Source: Hyphomonas sp. (GTDB lineage Bacteria; Pseudomonadota; Alphaproteobacteria; Caulobacterales; Hyphomonadaceae). Taken from it: a DNA stretch of 64,000 nucleotides. How positions within the stretch are numbered: the stretch's first letter is position 1; each line of letters opens with the position of its first letter. Below the pieces are notes generated by a model. It saw only the letters and a list, made by a program, of their open reading frames with translations, searched no databases and was not told the origin of the DNA. Location of the stretch: positions 1-64,000 of the forward strand of contig VMTE01000049.1 in the NCBI GenBank assembly GCA_013791775.1, given 5' to 3'. Position numbers and translations under genes: made by a program. Shown here one piece after another: positions 35,307-43,659 of this stretch.

Positions 35307-36077
35307 ATGGGCATCAACATCGACATACACCAGTTTGCCTGCCTGAACGACAATTACGGATATCTCGTTCACGAGCCGCAATCGGGCGAAACCGCAGCGG
35401 TCGATACACCGGACGCCGAGCGCTATCTCGAGGAAGCGCGGGCGAAGGGTTGGGCCATCACGCAGATCTGGAACACCCACTGGCATCCAGACCATGCCGG
35501 CGGAAACCTCCGCCTCAAGGAAGCCACCGGTTGCCGCATCATTGGCCCGGCGGGCGAGGCGGCGAAAATCCCCGGCATCGACCAGGCCGTGAAGGGCGGC
35601 GATGTCGTCCGGCTCGGCGAAGCGGCCGCTGCGGTGATCGACGTGCCGGGGCATACGCTCGGTCACATCGCCTTCCATTTCGCGGACCAGTCGGCCGCCT
35701 TTGTCGGCGACTCGGTCTTCGCGCTCGGGTGCGGGCGTGTGTTCGAAGGCACGATGGAGATGATGTGGAACAGCCTGAAACGCATCAAGGCGCTGCCGAA
35801 GGAAACGCTTCTCTACTGCGCCCATGAGTATACCGCCTCGAACGCACGCTTCGCGGTCACCATCCAGCCGGAGAACAAGGCGCTGAAGGAATATGTCGCC
35901 TGGATCGAGAAGCGCCGGTCTGACAATCTGCCGACCGTTCCCGCCTTGCTGGAGCGGGAGCTGGCCACCAATCCGTTCCTGCGCGCCGACTTGCCGGCCA
36001 TGCAGCTCGCGATGGGTCATCCGGGTGATCCGGTGGGCACGTTCGGGGAAATCCGTGGACGGAAGGACCGGTTCTGA
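35307..36077 (+). CDS. gloB: Hydroxyacylglutathione hydrolase (glyoxalase II)
   Basis: 256 aa. Metallo-beta-lactamase fold with THWHPDHAGGN metal site, DVPGHTLGH and the FVGDSVFALGCGR segment typical of glyoxalase II. Hydrolyses S-D-lactoylglutathione to D-lactate and glutathione, finishing methylglyoxal detoxification. Overlaps the downstream cupin gene by one base (TGATG). A glyoxalase I-like gene is present at 54.3-54.7 kb in the same window. Confidence 0.95.
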   Translation: MGINIDIHQFACLNDNYGYLVHEPQSGETAAVDTPDAERYLEEARAKGWAITQIWNTHWHPDHAGGNLRLKEATGCRIIGPAGEAAKIPGIDQAVKGGDVVRLGEAAAAVIDVPGHTLGHIAFHFADQSAAFVGDSVFALGCGRVFEGTMEMMWNSLKRIKALPKETLLYCAHEYTASNARFAVTIQPENKALKEYVAWIEKRRSDNLPTVPALLERELATNPFLRADLPAMQLAMGHPGDPVGTFGEIRGRKDRF

Positions 36078-36520
36078 TGCCGGCAGCGCTCTCCGGCGAT
36101 CTCGGCGCCAACGAGATCATCCGCCTCCTGAAGATGAAGCCGCACCCGGAGGGCGGCCACTATGCCGAGACGTGGCGCTCACCCGGCGAGGGGCGGGCAG
36201 CCATGACGGCGATCTGCTACATGCTGCAGGCAGACCAGGTTTCCGCCTGGCACAAGGTGGACGCGGATGAAGCCTGGCTCTGGCACGCCGGCGGCCCGCT
36301 GGCGCTGACGGTGTCGCCGCCGGCCGGGGGAGGCGCGTCAGCAGTGACACTGGGGCCGGACCTGCGTGCTGGCCAGCATCCGCAAGCCGTCATTCCGGCC
36401 GGTCACTGGCAGACGGCGGAGACGCTCGGCCACTGGACGCTGGTGTCGTGCGTCGTGGCGCCGGGCTTCCTGTTTTCCGGGTTCACGCTGGCGCCGCCGG
36501 GCTGGCGGCCTGAGGTCTGA
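36077..36520 (+). CDS. Cupin_5 (DUF985) family protein
   Basis: 147 aa. HPEGGHYAETWRS is the family signature, with further cupin residues in SAWHKVDADEAWLWHAG. A small beta-barrel, probably metal-binding, of unknown activity; related proteins have been structurally solved without a clear enzyme role. Coupled to gloB by a one-base overlap, so it may join in aldehyde or sugar-derived metabolite handling (inference). Confidence 0.85.
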   Translation: MPAALSGDLGANEIIRLLKMKPHPEGGHYAETWRSPGEGRAAMTAICYMLQADQVSAWHKVDADEAWLWHAGGPLALTVSPPAGGGASAVTLGPDLRAGQHPQAVIPAGHWQTAETLGHWTLVSCVVAPGFLFSGFTLAPPGWRPEV

Positions 36521-36591
36521 ACGCGGGCGGATTAGGCTAATTTTGAGATGTCCGCCTTACCCACCCTCAAGGCGCAGAGGATCGCACGATC

Positions 36592-37059
36592 ATGTTTGGC
36601 AGACGGCCCCGTTTCGACGACACGTTTGGCGTGCGCATGGATCTCGGCGCCGACCGCATGGATCCGATGTCGCTGCGCCCGAAGAGCCAGGCAGGCCAGC
36701 TTCGGGTGAAGGCGCCGGTGATTGTGGAACAGCCACGATCCATCTTCGATATTTTCAGCGGCCGCGACAACGATCCGTTTGCGGCGATCCGTGAACGTCC
36801 CCAGCCTCGGCCCCCGACCCGGCCGGCCACCCGAGCGGCGGCGCCGCGTCCCCGCGCTGCGGCCTCGCCTCTGGGTGAGGGGCAGCAGGGGCTGCGCGCC
36901 TTCGAGGCCGGATTGCTCGCGCTGTTTCGCCGCTTGCCGGTCGCCCAAAGGATCGGCCTCAGCCTCTTTGCCGGCTGGTTCCTGCTCGCCACAGGGCTGT
37001 TCATCCCGGCCATCGTGATCGGGGTGATCTATTTCAACGTCCGCCGCAAGGTGACCTGA
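36592..37059 (+). CDS. Hypothetical protein with C-terminal transmembrane hairpin
   Basis: 155 aa. The first 120 residues are charged and Pro/Arg/Ala-rich and likely disordered. Near the end a hydrophobic region (IGLSLFAGWFLLATGLFIPAIVIGVIYF, about 125-150) forms one long or two short membrane helices with a basic tail. No family recognised. GAGGAT lies about 11 bases before ATG 36592. Between gloB-cupin and convergent phbB; no functional clue. Confidence 0.6.
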   Translation: MFGRRPRFDDTFGVRMDLGADRMDPMSLRPKSQAGQLRVKAPVIVEQPRSIFDIFSGRDNDPFAAIRERPQPRPPTRPATRAAAPRPRAAASPLGEGQQGLRAFEAGLLALFRRLPVAQRIGLSLFAGWFLLATGLFIPAIVIGVIYFNVRRKVT

Positions 37060-37066
37060 GACCGGA

Positions 37067-37792
37067 TCAGCCCGCGATGTACTGCGCGCCGTTCACGGTC
37101 ATCGTGGCACCGTTGATGAACGCGGCTTCGTCCGAAGCGAGATAGGCGCACATCGAGGCGATCTCCTCGGCCTTGCCGAGACGGCCCACGGGGATCGTCG
37201 CAATGATGCCCTCCAGCACTTCCGGTTTCACGGCCTGCAGCATCTCGGTGTCGATATAGCCGGGGGCGACGACGTTCGAGGTGATGCCCTTCTTGGCGCC
37301 TTCATAGGCGAGCGCCTTGGTGAAGCCGATCAGGCCGGCTTTGGCGGCGGAATAGTTCGCCTGTGTGAACTGGCCCTTCTGGCCGTTGATCGAGGAGATG
37401 TTGATGATGCGGCCGAAATTGCGGTCGCGCATGCCGTCCCAGACCTGGCGGGTGACGTTGAAGGCGGAGGTCAGGTCAACGTTGATGACTTCCTGCCACT
37501 GGGCGAGGCTCATCTTGTGGAAGGGCGCGTCGCGCGTGATGCCGGCATTGTTAACCAGGATATCGACCGGGCCGACCTCGGCCTCGATTGTCTTCAGGCC
37601 GGCGCCGACTGCGTCATAGTCGGCCACATCGAACTTGAAGACCTTGATGCCGGTTGCCTTCGAGAACTCTGCAGCGGCGGCATCGTTGCCGCCGTAATTT
37701 GCCGCCACGGTGTAGCCCTTGGCCTTCAGCATTTCGCTGATGGCCTTGCCGATGCCCCGTGTGCCGCCTGTAACCAGTGCTGTGCGCGCCAT
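37067..37792 (-). CDS. phbB: Acetoacetyl-CoA reductase
   Basis: 241 aa. SDR fold with TGGTRGIG cofactor loop, NNAGITRD, catalytic SSINGQKGQF and YSAAKAGLIGF (Tyr-x3-Lys). The length and NAGITRDAPFHKM segment fit PhaB/PhbB, which makes (R)-3-hydroxybutyryl-CoA with NADPH for polyhydroxybutyrate. Start ATG 37792 follows GGGAGGA. Divergent from phaR across 148 bp containing a palindromic candidate operator. The thiolase and synthase genes are not in the window. Confidence 0.93.
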   Translation of the reverse strand: MARTALVTGGTRGIGKAISEMLKAKGYTVAANYGGNDAAAAEFSKATGIKVFKFDVADYDAVGAGLKTIEAEVGPVDILVNNAGITRDAPFHKMSLAQWQEVINVDLTSAFNVTRQVWDGMRDRNFGRIINISSINGQKGQFTQANYSAAKAGLIGFTKALAYEGAKKGITSNVVAPGYIDTEMLQAVKPEVLEGIIATIPVGRLGKAEEIASMCAYLASDEAAFINGATMTVNGAQYIAG

Positions 37793-37869
37793 TTCCGATT
37801 TCCTCCCTCGTGTTTTTTTGAACCTTGACCTGCGTGCAACTTCGATACCGCATTGGTCAAGCCGATCTT

Positions 37870-37896
37870 TTGTGCGACTATTTCGCACTAGCACAA
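37870..37896. promoter_or_regulatory. Nested inverted repeat, candidate PhaR operator
   Basis: Inner palindrome GTGCGA (37872-37877) -N5- TCGCAC (37883-37888) nested with TTGTGC (37870-37875) / GCACAA (37891-37896). It sits 45-71 bp before phaR and 78-104 bp before phbB and overlaps a possible phaR promoter (TTGTGC as -35, AATAAT at 37895-37900 as -10). PhaR of other alphaproteobacteria is known to bind TGC-rich sites and to repress itself. Assignment here is inference. Confidence 0.55.
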
Positions 37897-37940
37897 TAAT
37901 TGCTTGGTCGGCGAAGACCGGTCAACGGCGAGGCGAGGAT

Positions 37941-38519
37941 ATGGCAAAAGCGAGTGGGTCGGACGGCCCGATCATTATCAAGAAATACGCGAACCGGCGT
38001 CTCTACGACACGTCGACCTCTTCCTATGTCACGCTGGACCACCTGTCCGACCTGGTACGGGAAGGCCGGGACTTTGAAGTCCGGGACGCCAAGACGGGTG
38101 ACGACCTGACCCGCCAGGTGCTGACCCAGATCATTTTCGAGCAGGAAACGAAAGGGCAGGGCGCCCTGCCGTTGAACTTCCTTCGCCAGCTGATCGGCTT
38201 CTACGGCGGCGGCGCGCAGACCTTCCTGCCGGCTTTCCTCGAAATGTCGATGAACAGCTTCTCGGACACGCAGAAGGAATGGCGTAAAGCGGCCAATCCG
38301 ATGAACCTGTTCGAAGCCCAGGCGAAGCGCAACATGGCGATGTTCGAACAGGCGATGAAGATGTTCATGCCGACCGTCTTTCAGGCGAGCCGCACTGATC
38401 GCCAGACCCAGTCTCCTGCCAATCCCTTCCTCGAATATCAGGCAGAAGCCCTGGCAGCGATGCAGGAACAGATGGAAGCGATCCAGAAACAGTTGAGCGA
38501 CCTGGCCCGCAAGGACTGA
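37941..38519 (+). CDS. phaR: Polyhydroxyalkanoate synthesis repressor PhaR
   Basis: 192 aa. The N-terminal DNA-binding PHB_acc_N domain has the diagnostic KKYANRRLYDTSTSSYVTL stretch, followed by a helical region that binds polyhydroxybutyrate, including QTFLPAFLEMSMNSF. PhaR represses phasin and its own gene until PHB granules titrate it away. ATG 37941 follows GAGGAT; the frame opens earlier but overlaps the operator region. Divergent from phbB and ended by a strong bidirectional terminator. Confidence 0.94.
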   Translation: MAKASGSDGPIIIKKYANRRLYDTSTSSYVTLDHLSDLVREGRDFEVRDAKTGDDLTRQVLTQIIFEQETKGQGALPLNFLRQLIGFYGGGAQTFLPAFLEMSMNSFSDTQKEWRKAANPMNLFEAQAKRNMAMFEQAMKMFMPTVFQASRTDRQTQSPANPFLEYQAEALAAMQEQMEAIQKQLSDLARKD

Positions 38520-38540
38520 CAGGCTGCGCCGCTGACATGA

Positions 38541-38577
38541 AAAAAGCCGGACATGCCCCGCGCATGTCCGGCTTTTT
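38541..38577. terminator. Bidirectional terminator between phaR and membrane protein gene
   Basis: Perfect 15-bp inverted repeat AAAAAGCCGGACATG (38541-38555) / CATGTCCGGCTTTTT (38563-38577) with a 7-nt loop. T-runs on both strands let it serve phaR (+) and the convergent gene ending at 38598 (-). Confidence 0.92.
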
Positions 38578-38597
38578 CTTGTGCCCGAAGGCGGGGA

Positions 38598-39068
38598 TCA
38601 GACGTCGCCGCCGACCCCGAAGTCGCGCCGCGCGGACACGATGGTCACGATCACGCCGGCCAGCACATCCAGCAGCGTCATCGACATCAGGATGAAGAAG
38701 GTCGAGGTCGCGAAGTTCGGCATCAGCAGGAACTGCACGAGGCAGATGATGAACAGCAGCAGCGAAATGCCGTGATTGATGATCGTCGCGGTGCCGGTGC
38801 TGGTCGACTTGAGGATTTCAAGGAACAGGAAAGTCACGGCGAGCAGGACAATCGCGTCACCCTTGGTGAGAACCCATTCGACCCCGGAGATCATGGGCAG
38901 GCTGAAGGCGGTTTCGGCAAGCATGGCGGCGAGCGGCGCGACCGAGGCGGTGACCAGCTGGCCGGCGGCATTGGTCGTCTCGATCGGCCCGCCAGACGTC
39001 AGGGCGAGGAGGTTGTAGAGTACCACCGGAATGACCAGCAGCGGAAAGATTCCGAAAATTAAGCGCAT
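38598..39068 (-). CDS. Multi-pass inner-membrane protein of unknown function
   Basis: 156 aa from ATG 39068 (AGGGG about eight bases upstream). Four hydrophobic segments: LIFGIFPLLVIPVVLYNLLAL, a middle helix in VEWVLTKGDAIVLLAVTFLFLEIL, HGISLLLFIICLVQFLLM and FFILMSMTLLDVLAGVIVTIV. No motif that assigns a transport or enzyme function. The upstream open frame (to 39185) lacks a ribosome site. Shares its terminator with phaR; no operon partner. Confidence 0.72.
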   Translation of the reverse strand: MRLIFGIFPLLVIPVVLYNLLALTSGGPIETTNAAGQLVTASVAPLAAMLAETAFSLPMISGVEWVLTKGDAIVLLAVTFLFLEILKSTSTGTATIINHGISLLLFIICLVQFLLMPNFATSTFFILMSMTLLDVLAGVIVTIVSARRDFGVGGDV

Positions 39069-39273
39069 GAATGACCCCTGTTTGTGCCTGCCGCTTTCAC
39101 CATCACGCTGTGCACGCTGGCGCTCCATCTTGGAAACAGCCGCGGCGGTGAGAGCAATCTTTGTATCGCGAGATTCCACGTCCACCCTCTGGAGTGACCG
39201 ACATCGTCTCCGTCTTTATCTTATCGATGTACGGGTGGCGAGCGGATTTGCAGCCCCGGCAGTTGCAGCCGTC

Positions 39274-39648
39274 TCAGGCATCATTCCGGTCGAATTCTGC
39301 CTGTCCGGACTTGTGATGCAACTGAAGGTTCAGAAGAATCGCCTTCGCAACCGGCAGCAGCCAGAGCGACAGGCCCGTGATCGCCAGACCGAGGAGAAGA
39401 ATCGCGCCGATCTTCAGCAGGCCCGGCAAGGGGCTCATCGGGATCAGGAACAGGAAAGGGGCGGTCAGGATCAGGACGCCGAAGCCCACGAAGAAGGCGG
39501 GTCCATCTGCCGTGTCAGCGGCCCGCATGTCGCGGCCGCAATGCGGGCAGGCCTCATTCAGCTTCAGATAGCCCGAAAACAGGCGGCCCTGGCCGCAGTG
39601 GCCGCAGCGTAGGCGTAGTCCATTGAAGATCGGGGCGGGCTTGCTCAT
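39274..39648 (-). CDS. DUF983 membrane protein with zinc ribbon
   Basis: 124 aa. Two Cys pairs, RCGHCGQGRLF and ACPHCGRDM, form a zinc ribbon, followed by two transmembrane helices (PAFFVGFGVLILTAPFLFLIP and LKIGAILLLGLAITGLSLWLL). This is the DUF983 layout common in alphaproteobacteria, where it is often near cytochrome oxidase or related genes; function unknown. ATG 39648 is used because the open frame upstream (to 39828) has no family similarity. Confidence 0.85.
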   Translation of the reverse strand: MSKPAPIFNGLRLRCGHCGQGRLFSGYLKLNEACPHCGRDMRAADTADGPAFFVGFGVLILTAPFLFLIPMSPLPGLLKIGAILLLGLAITGLSLWLLPVAKAILLNLQLHHKSGQAEFDRNDA

Positions 39649-39766
39649 GCCCGGTAGATAGGCGACACGGGCGGCGGGCACCAGCGCGGCAAAGCCCCGC
39701 GCCCCTTGACGCGCCGCTGCCGTTTGCCCACCAGAGCAGCCGCCTGCGATCTGGAGACCTGCCCGC

Positions 39767-40702
39767 ATGACCGAACCCGTCTTTTCACGCATTGCCATCG
39801 TCGGGGTGGGCCTGATCGGGTCGTCCATCGACCGGGCTGCGCGCGAATATGGGGCGGCTGGCGAGATCGTTCTTTATGATGCAAGCCCGGATGTGCGTGC
39901 GCGCGCGGAGGCGCTGCAGCTGGGCGAGATGGCGCCGAGCCTCGAGGCGGCGGTTGCCGGGGCCGACTGCGTGGTCCTTTGCGTTCCGGTCGGCGCGCTG
40001 GGCGCCGCTGCAGCCGGCGCTGTGCCGGCGATGAAGGACGGCGCAATTCTCACCGATGTCGGCTCGGTCAAAGGCGAGGCTGCCCGCGCCCTTGCCGCCG
40101 CTGCGGACGGACGTATCCATGTCATTCCCGGCCACCCCATTGCGGGCACGGAACAGTCTGGCCCCGAGGCCGGGTTTGCGACCTTGTTCCAGGGCGCCTG
40201 GCATATCCTGACGCCGGTTGAAGGCGCCGTCCCCGGCGCGGCCGAGGCGCTCGAACAATTGACCGCGTTCTGGCGCGCGCTCGGCGCCAAGGTCGAAACC
40301 ATGGACGCAGCCCGCCATGACCGCGTGCTCGCCATCACGTCCCACCTGCCTCACCTGATTGCGTTCAATATCGTCGCCACCGCCTTCGACATGGAGACGG
40401 TCGAGCAGGGCGAAGTCGTCAAATACTCCGCCGGCGGTTTCCGGGACTTCACCCGCATCGCGGCGTCGGACCCGGTGATGTGGCGCGACGTGTTCCTGAA
40501 CAACCGCGATGCGGTTCTGGAATGCCTGGGGCGTTTTTCCGAAGACCTCGCCGCCCTGCAGCGCGCCATCCGCTGGGGGGACGGCGACATGCTGATGCGG
40601 GAATTCACGCGCGCCCGCACCATCCGCAAGGCGATCATCGATGCCGGCCAGGATTCCGGCGCCGTGAACTTCGGGCGGAATGTTCCGTCGGCGGAGGAGT
40701 AG
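39767..40702 (+). CDS. tyrC: Prephenate/arogenate (cyclohexadienyl) dehydrogenase
   Basis: 311 aa. Rossmann loop IAIVGVGLIGSSI, then TDVGSVKGE, the active-site VIPGHPIAGTEQSGPEAG and HDRVLAITSHLPHLIAF, all TyrA/TyrC signatures. Oxidative decarboxylation of prephenate or arogenate on the way to tyrosine. The usual GxGxxG-x6-(K/G) position reads SSIDRAARE. No chorismate mutase or ACT domain. hisC or metX genes that often precede it are not here. Confidence 0.92.
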   Translation: MTEPVFSRIAIVGVGLIGSSIDRAAREYGAAGEIVLYDASPDVRARAEALQLGEMAPSLEAAVAGADCVVLCVPVGALGAAAAGAVPAMKDGAILTDVGSVKGEAARALAAAADGRIHVIPGHPIAGTEQSGPEAGFATLFQGAWHILTPVEGAVPGAAEALEQLTAFWRALGAKVETMDAARHDRVLAITSHLPHLIAFNIVATAFDMETVEQGEVVKYSAGGFRDFTRIAASDPVMWRDVFLNNRDAVLECLGRFSEDLAALQRAIRWGDGDMLMREFTRARTIRKAIIDAGQDSGAVNFGRNVPSAEE

Positions 40703-40720
40703 GCGCGGCGCGTGTCTTCC

Positions 40721-40742
40721 CCCTTCTCCAAAGGGAGAAGGG
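40721..40742. repeat. Hairpin repeat between tyrC and regA
   Basis: CCCTTCTCC (40721-40729) / GGAGAAGGG (40734-40742) with a 4-nt loop, in the convergent gap. No T-tract beyond it on either strand, so termination is doubtful. Similar CCTTCTCC/GGAGAAGG hairpins are common dispersed intergenic elements in alphaproteobacteria. Confidence 0.55.
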
Positions 40743-40770
40743 TCGGTCGCATCCGGTGGAAAGCGAGGGT

Positions 40771-41343
40771 TTAGCGCGGCGCGCGTTTCGCCAGGATGCG
40801 TTGCAGGGTGCGGCGGTGCATGTTGAGGCGGCGGGCCGTCTCGGAGACGTTGTGGTTGCACAGCTCATAGACGCGCTGGATGTGTTCCCAGCGGACACGG
40901 TCGGCCGACATCGGGTTTTCCGGAGGCGCCGGGCGTTCATCCTGGGTGGCCGTCAGCGCCCGGATGATGTCTTCCACATCGGCGGGCTTTGACAGGTAAT
41001 CGACCGCGCCGGCTTTCACGGCGGCAACGGCCGTGGCGATGGCGCCATAGCCGGTGAGGATCACCGCCCGAGCTTCGGGGCGGGCTTTCTGCAGGACTTC
41101 AACCACTTCCAGGCCGCTGCCGTCTTCGAGGCGCAGGTCCAGCACCGCAAAGGCCGGCGGGTTGAGGCGGGCGATGTCCTTGCCTTCCGAGACCGTCGAT
41201 ACGGCCGAAACGATGAAACCGCGCTGGGCGAGCGCGCGGGCGAGGCGCTGCACAAACGGGCCGTCATCGTCCATCACGAGACAGGACTTGTCCTCGAGCG
41301 CTTCGAGGCTGGGATGAACATTGGTGGGGGCCGGGCGATCCAT
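40771..41343 (-). CDS. regA: Redox response regulator RegA/PrrA/ActR
   Basis: 190 aa from ATG 41343. Receiver domain with acidic pocket VMDDD, phospho-acceptor Asp69 in VLDLRLEDGSG and Lys in YLSKPADVE, then a Fis-type HTH at the C-terminus (NVSETARRLNMHRRTLQRILAKR). This near-invariant HTH is typical of RegA/PrrA/ActR. With RegB it controls respiration, carbon and nitrogen assimilation according to redox state. regB lies just upstream on the same strand. Confidence 0.95.
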   Translation of the reverse strand: MDRPAPTNVHPSLEALEDKSCLVMDDDGPFVQRLARALAQRGFIVSAVSTVSEGKDIARLNPPAFAVLDLRLEDGSGLEVVEVLQKARPEARAVILTGYGAIATAVAAVKAGAVDYLSKPADVEDIIRALTATQDERPAPPENPMSADRVRWEHIQRVYELCNHNVSETARRLNMHRRTLQRILAKRAPR

Positions 41344-41400
41344 ACGTCGGTTCCTAAGCGTTATTCGTAACAAAACGCAAATATAGGGCCAATTTGCCCG

Positions 41401-42768
41401 CTAGTCCAAATCCCGGGGAAGTAGCGCCCGGAGCGGCCAGATGGCCTGCACGATCGCGCCCGTGGCCGGCGGTGTCCGGTTGCGGGACGCCACACGCCCG
41501 CCGGTGCGCTCGATCAGGGTTTTCGCGATGAAGAAGCCCAGCCCCATGTCGCCGCCGCCAAGGCGCGCCTCGGACCGGTCGGAAATGTAGGGCTCGCCCA
41601 GTTTCGGGATCACTTCGGGCGAAAAGCCGGGTCCGTCATCCATGATGGTGATCATCACCTGGTCGCCGGTCCAGCTGGCCGAGGCTTCGACCCGGGTGGC
41701 GGCAAAACTCACAGCGTTCTCGATGAAGGCGCCCAATGCGTGCAGGATTTCGGGGCTGCGCCCGATGACCGGGGGGCGGGCTTCGCCGCCTTCGCCGGGA
41801 TAGGCGCGCACGACCACCGCGACGCCGAGGCCCTTCATGGGTGCGGCGGCCTCTTCGACCAGCGAATCAAGCGGCATGCGGGCATGCACGATGTCCGTGG
41901 CGTCGCGGGCGTCGCGGATGGCCGACAGGATTGCCCGGCAGCGGTCGGCCTGTTCGGCGATCAGCCGGATGTCTTCAGCGTGTGGATCGTCAGCCGCCAG
42001 ATCGCGGACCATCTCTTTGGCGACGAGATGGATGGTGGCAAGCGGGGTGCCCAGCTCATGCGCTGTCATCGCCGACATGGCGCCAAGGGCGGAGAGTTTC
42101 TGCTCACGGGCCATCACGACACTGGCGGCGTCGAGGGCCCTCACGAGGCGGGCTTCGTCTTGGCTGACCCGCCCGGCGGAAACGGTGAAGAAGACCGTCC
42201 CGACGGCGAGCGCCGCAAACTGTCCCCATTGGAACAGGTCCGGCAGGTGTGTTCCGCCCGCTTCGGCCCAGGGCAGGGGCAGGCTCGCGAAGGCCATCGT
42301 CAGCGCCAGCACCAGGGCAAGAATCGCGATCACGCTGGCGCGCACGAGGCTGAGGCTGAGCGCGGCGACCGTCACCGGGGCAAGTAGCAGCAGCAGGAAC
42401 GGGTTCGAAAGGCCGCCCGTCACCGCGATCAGGGACGCAAGCTGGATCGTATCGAAGCTGAGCTGAAGCGCGGCCTCCCAACTGCGCGTGAGGCGCTGGG
42501 AGGGGAACGCAAGAGACAGGAAAACGTTGAGCCAGGCGGAGGCTGCGATGATGGCGAGGCAGAGCGCCAGCGGCAAATGAAAGCCGAGGCCGAAATAGAC
42601 CAGCAGCACGGCAATCGTCTGTCCGGCAACGGCCAGCCAGCGCAGCGTGATGAAGGTGCGCAGGCGCGTGCGGCCGAGCGCCGACTGCGCCGAACCGAGA
42701 CCTTCCGGTGCCAGGGTGAAAATGGCGTCCTCGAACCCCGCCCTAGAATCTCGCGCCGCGTCTTCCAT
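41401..42768 (-). CDS. regB: Redox sensor histidine kinase RegB/PrrB/ActS
   Basis: 455 aa. Six transmembrane helices (about 40-200) containing the quinone-binding motif GGLSNPF (118-124), then the H-box MTAHELGTPLATIH with His237, and a GHKL ATPase domain (ENAVSF, DDGPGFSP, GGGDMGLGFFIAKTL). Cys277 lies 40 residues after His237 in ADRCRAIL, the same offset as the redox-active cysteine in the R. capsulatus protein (His225/Cys265), so redox control by disulfide is likely retained. Followed by regA, divergent from senC. Confidence 0.95.
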   Translation of the reverse strand: MEDAARDSRAGFEDAIFTLAPEGLGSAQSALGRTRLRTFITLRWLAVAGQTIAVLLVYFGLGFHLPLALCLAIIAASAWLNVFLSLAFPSQRLTRSWEAALQLSFDTIQLASLIAVTGGLSNPFLLLLLAPVTVAALSLSLVRASVIAILALVLALTMAFASLPLPWAEAGGTHLPDLFQWGQFAALAVGTVFFTVSAGRVSQDEARLVRALDAASVVMAREQKLSALGAMSAMTAHELGTPLATIHLVAKEMVRDLAADDPHAEDIRLIAEQADRCRAILSAIRDARDATDIVHARMPLDSLVEEAAAPMKGLGVAVVVRAYPGEGGEARPPVIGRSPEILHALGAFIENAVSFAATRVEASASWTGDQVMITIMDDGPGFSPEVIPKLGEPYISDRSEARLGGGDMGLGFFIAKTLIERTGGRVASRNRTPPATGAIVQAIWPLRALLPRDLD

Positions 42769-42829
42769 GCCGGTCTTATGCGGCAGGCTGTCGCTTGCGC
42801 CAAGCGATGGTTTCGGGGCTTATGCGGGC

Positions 42830-43453
42830 ATGCGCTTTACCCTTCTCGTCCCGCTTCTCGCCGCCTGTCTTTCTGCCTGCGGGCCGTCGCAAGGCACCGG
42901 TACGCCCGCCGGCGCCGCGAAGTCCGGCGGCGTACAATCCGGTTGCCTGTCGCGGGCCTATCCCGAGATTGGCGGGCCGATTTCGCTGACCTCCAGCCTC
43001 GGCACGCGCGTGACCGAGGCGGACTTCAAGGGCAAGCCCACGCTGATCTATTTCGGTTTCACCTATTGCCCGGACGTCTGCCCGCTGACGCTGACGACCG
43101 TAGCGGCGGCCTACCGGAAACTTCCGGAAGGCATGACCCCGCCGCAGACCCTGCTGATCAGTGTCGACCCGGCGCGCGATACGCCGGAGGCGCTGGCCAT
43201 CTATGTGGCCAATAAGGCCTTCCCGCCGGGCTTGCTCGGCCTGACGGGAACCGAGGCAGAAGTGCGCGCGGCGGCGGATGCCTTCAAGGCAGACTATGCC
43301 CGCGTCGAACAGCCCGACAGCCTGTCGGAATACACTATGGACCATACGAGCCTGCTCTACCTGATGGACGGGAACTGGCAGCTCCAGACCTTCTTCACCC
43401 ACGAGGACTCGCCGGAGACGATTGCGGCCTGTTTGCAGGAAGTGATGAAATAG
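42830..43453 (+). CDS. senC: SCO1/SenC/PrrC copper lipoprotein
   Basis: 207 aa. Lipobox ACLSAC, then a thioredoxin-like SCO domain with the copper motif FTYCPDVCP (CxxxC) and a distal His in YTMDHTSLLYLM. Delivers copper to cytochrome oxidase CuA and, in Rhodobacter, influences RegB/PrrB signalling. The reading frame extends upstream over regB, but ATG 42830 starts the signal peptide. Divergent arrangement with regBA is the classical prr/reg locus. Confidence 0.93.
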   Translation: MRFTLLVPLLAACLSACGPSQGTGTPAGAAKSGGVQSGCLSRAYPEIGGPISLTSSLGTRVTEADFKGKPTLIYFGFTYCPDVCPLTLTTVAAAYRKLPEGMTPPQTLLISVDPARDTPEALAIYVANKAFPPGLLGLTGTEAEVRAAADAFKADYARVEQPDSLSEYTMDHTSLLYLMDGNWQLQTFFTHEDSPETIAACLQEVMK

Positions 43454-43659
43454 GCCGCAGGCCGGCCAGGACGGGATGTCAGGCTTTGGCCCTAAGCTGC
43501 CATTCTGTCCGCCGAAGATCCGCGACAGGCTTCGGCAAGGGTAGCGAGAGTGAGAATTCCTGTTCCTTCGGCCGGCTTGCTCAAGGACAGCCAAGGCCCG
43601 TTTGCTCGACGCTGAAAGCGACCACCTCACCGCACTGACTCACGCCCCCAATTTTCCGC

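Noticed and set aside
40721-40742. Hairpin as terminator for tyrC or regA
   Set aside because: Good stem but no T-tract on either strand; kept only as a repeat.
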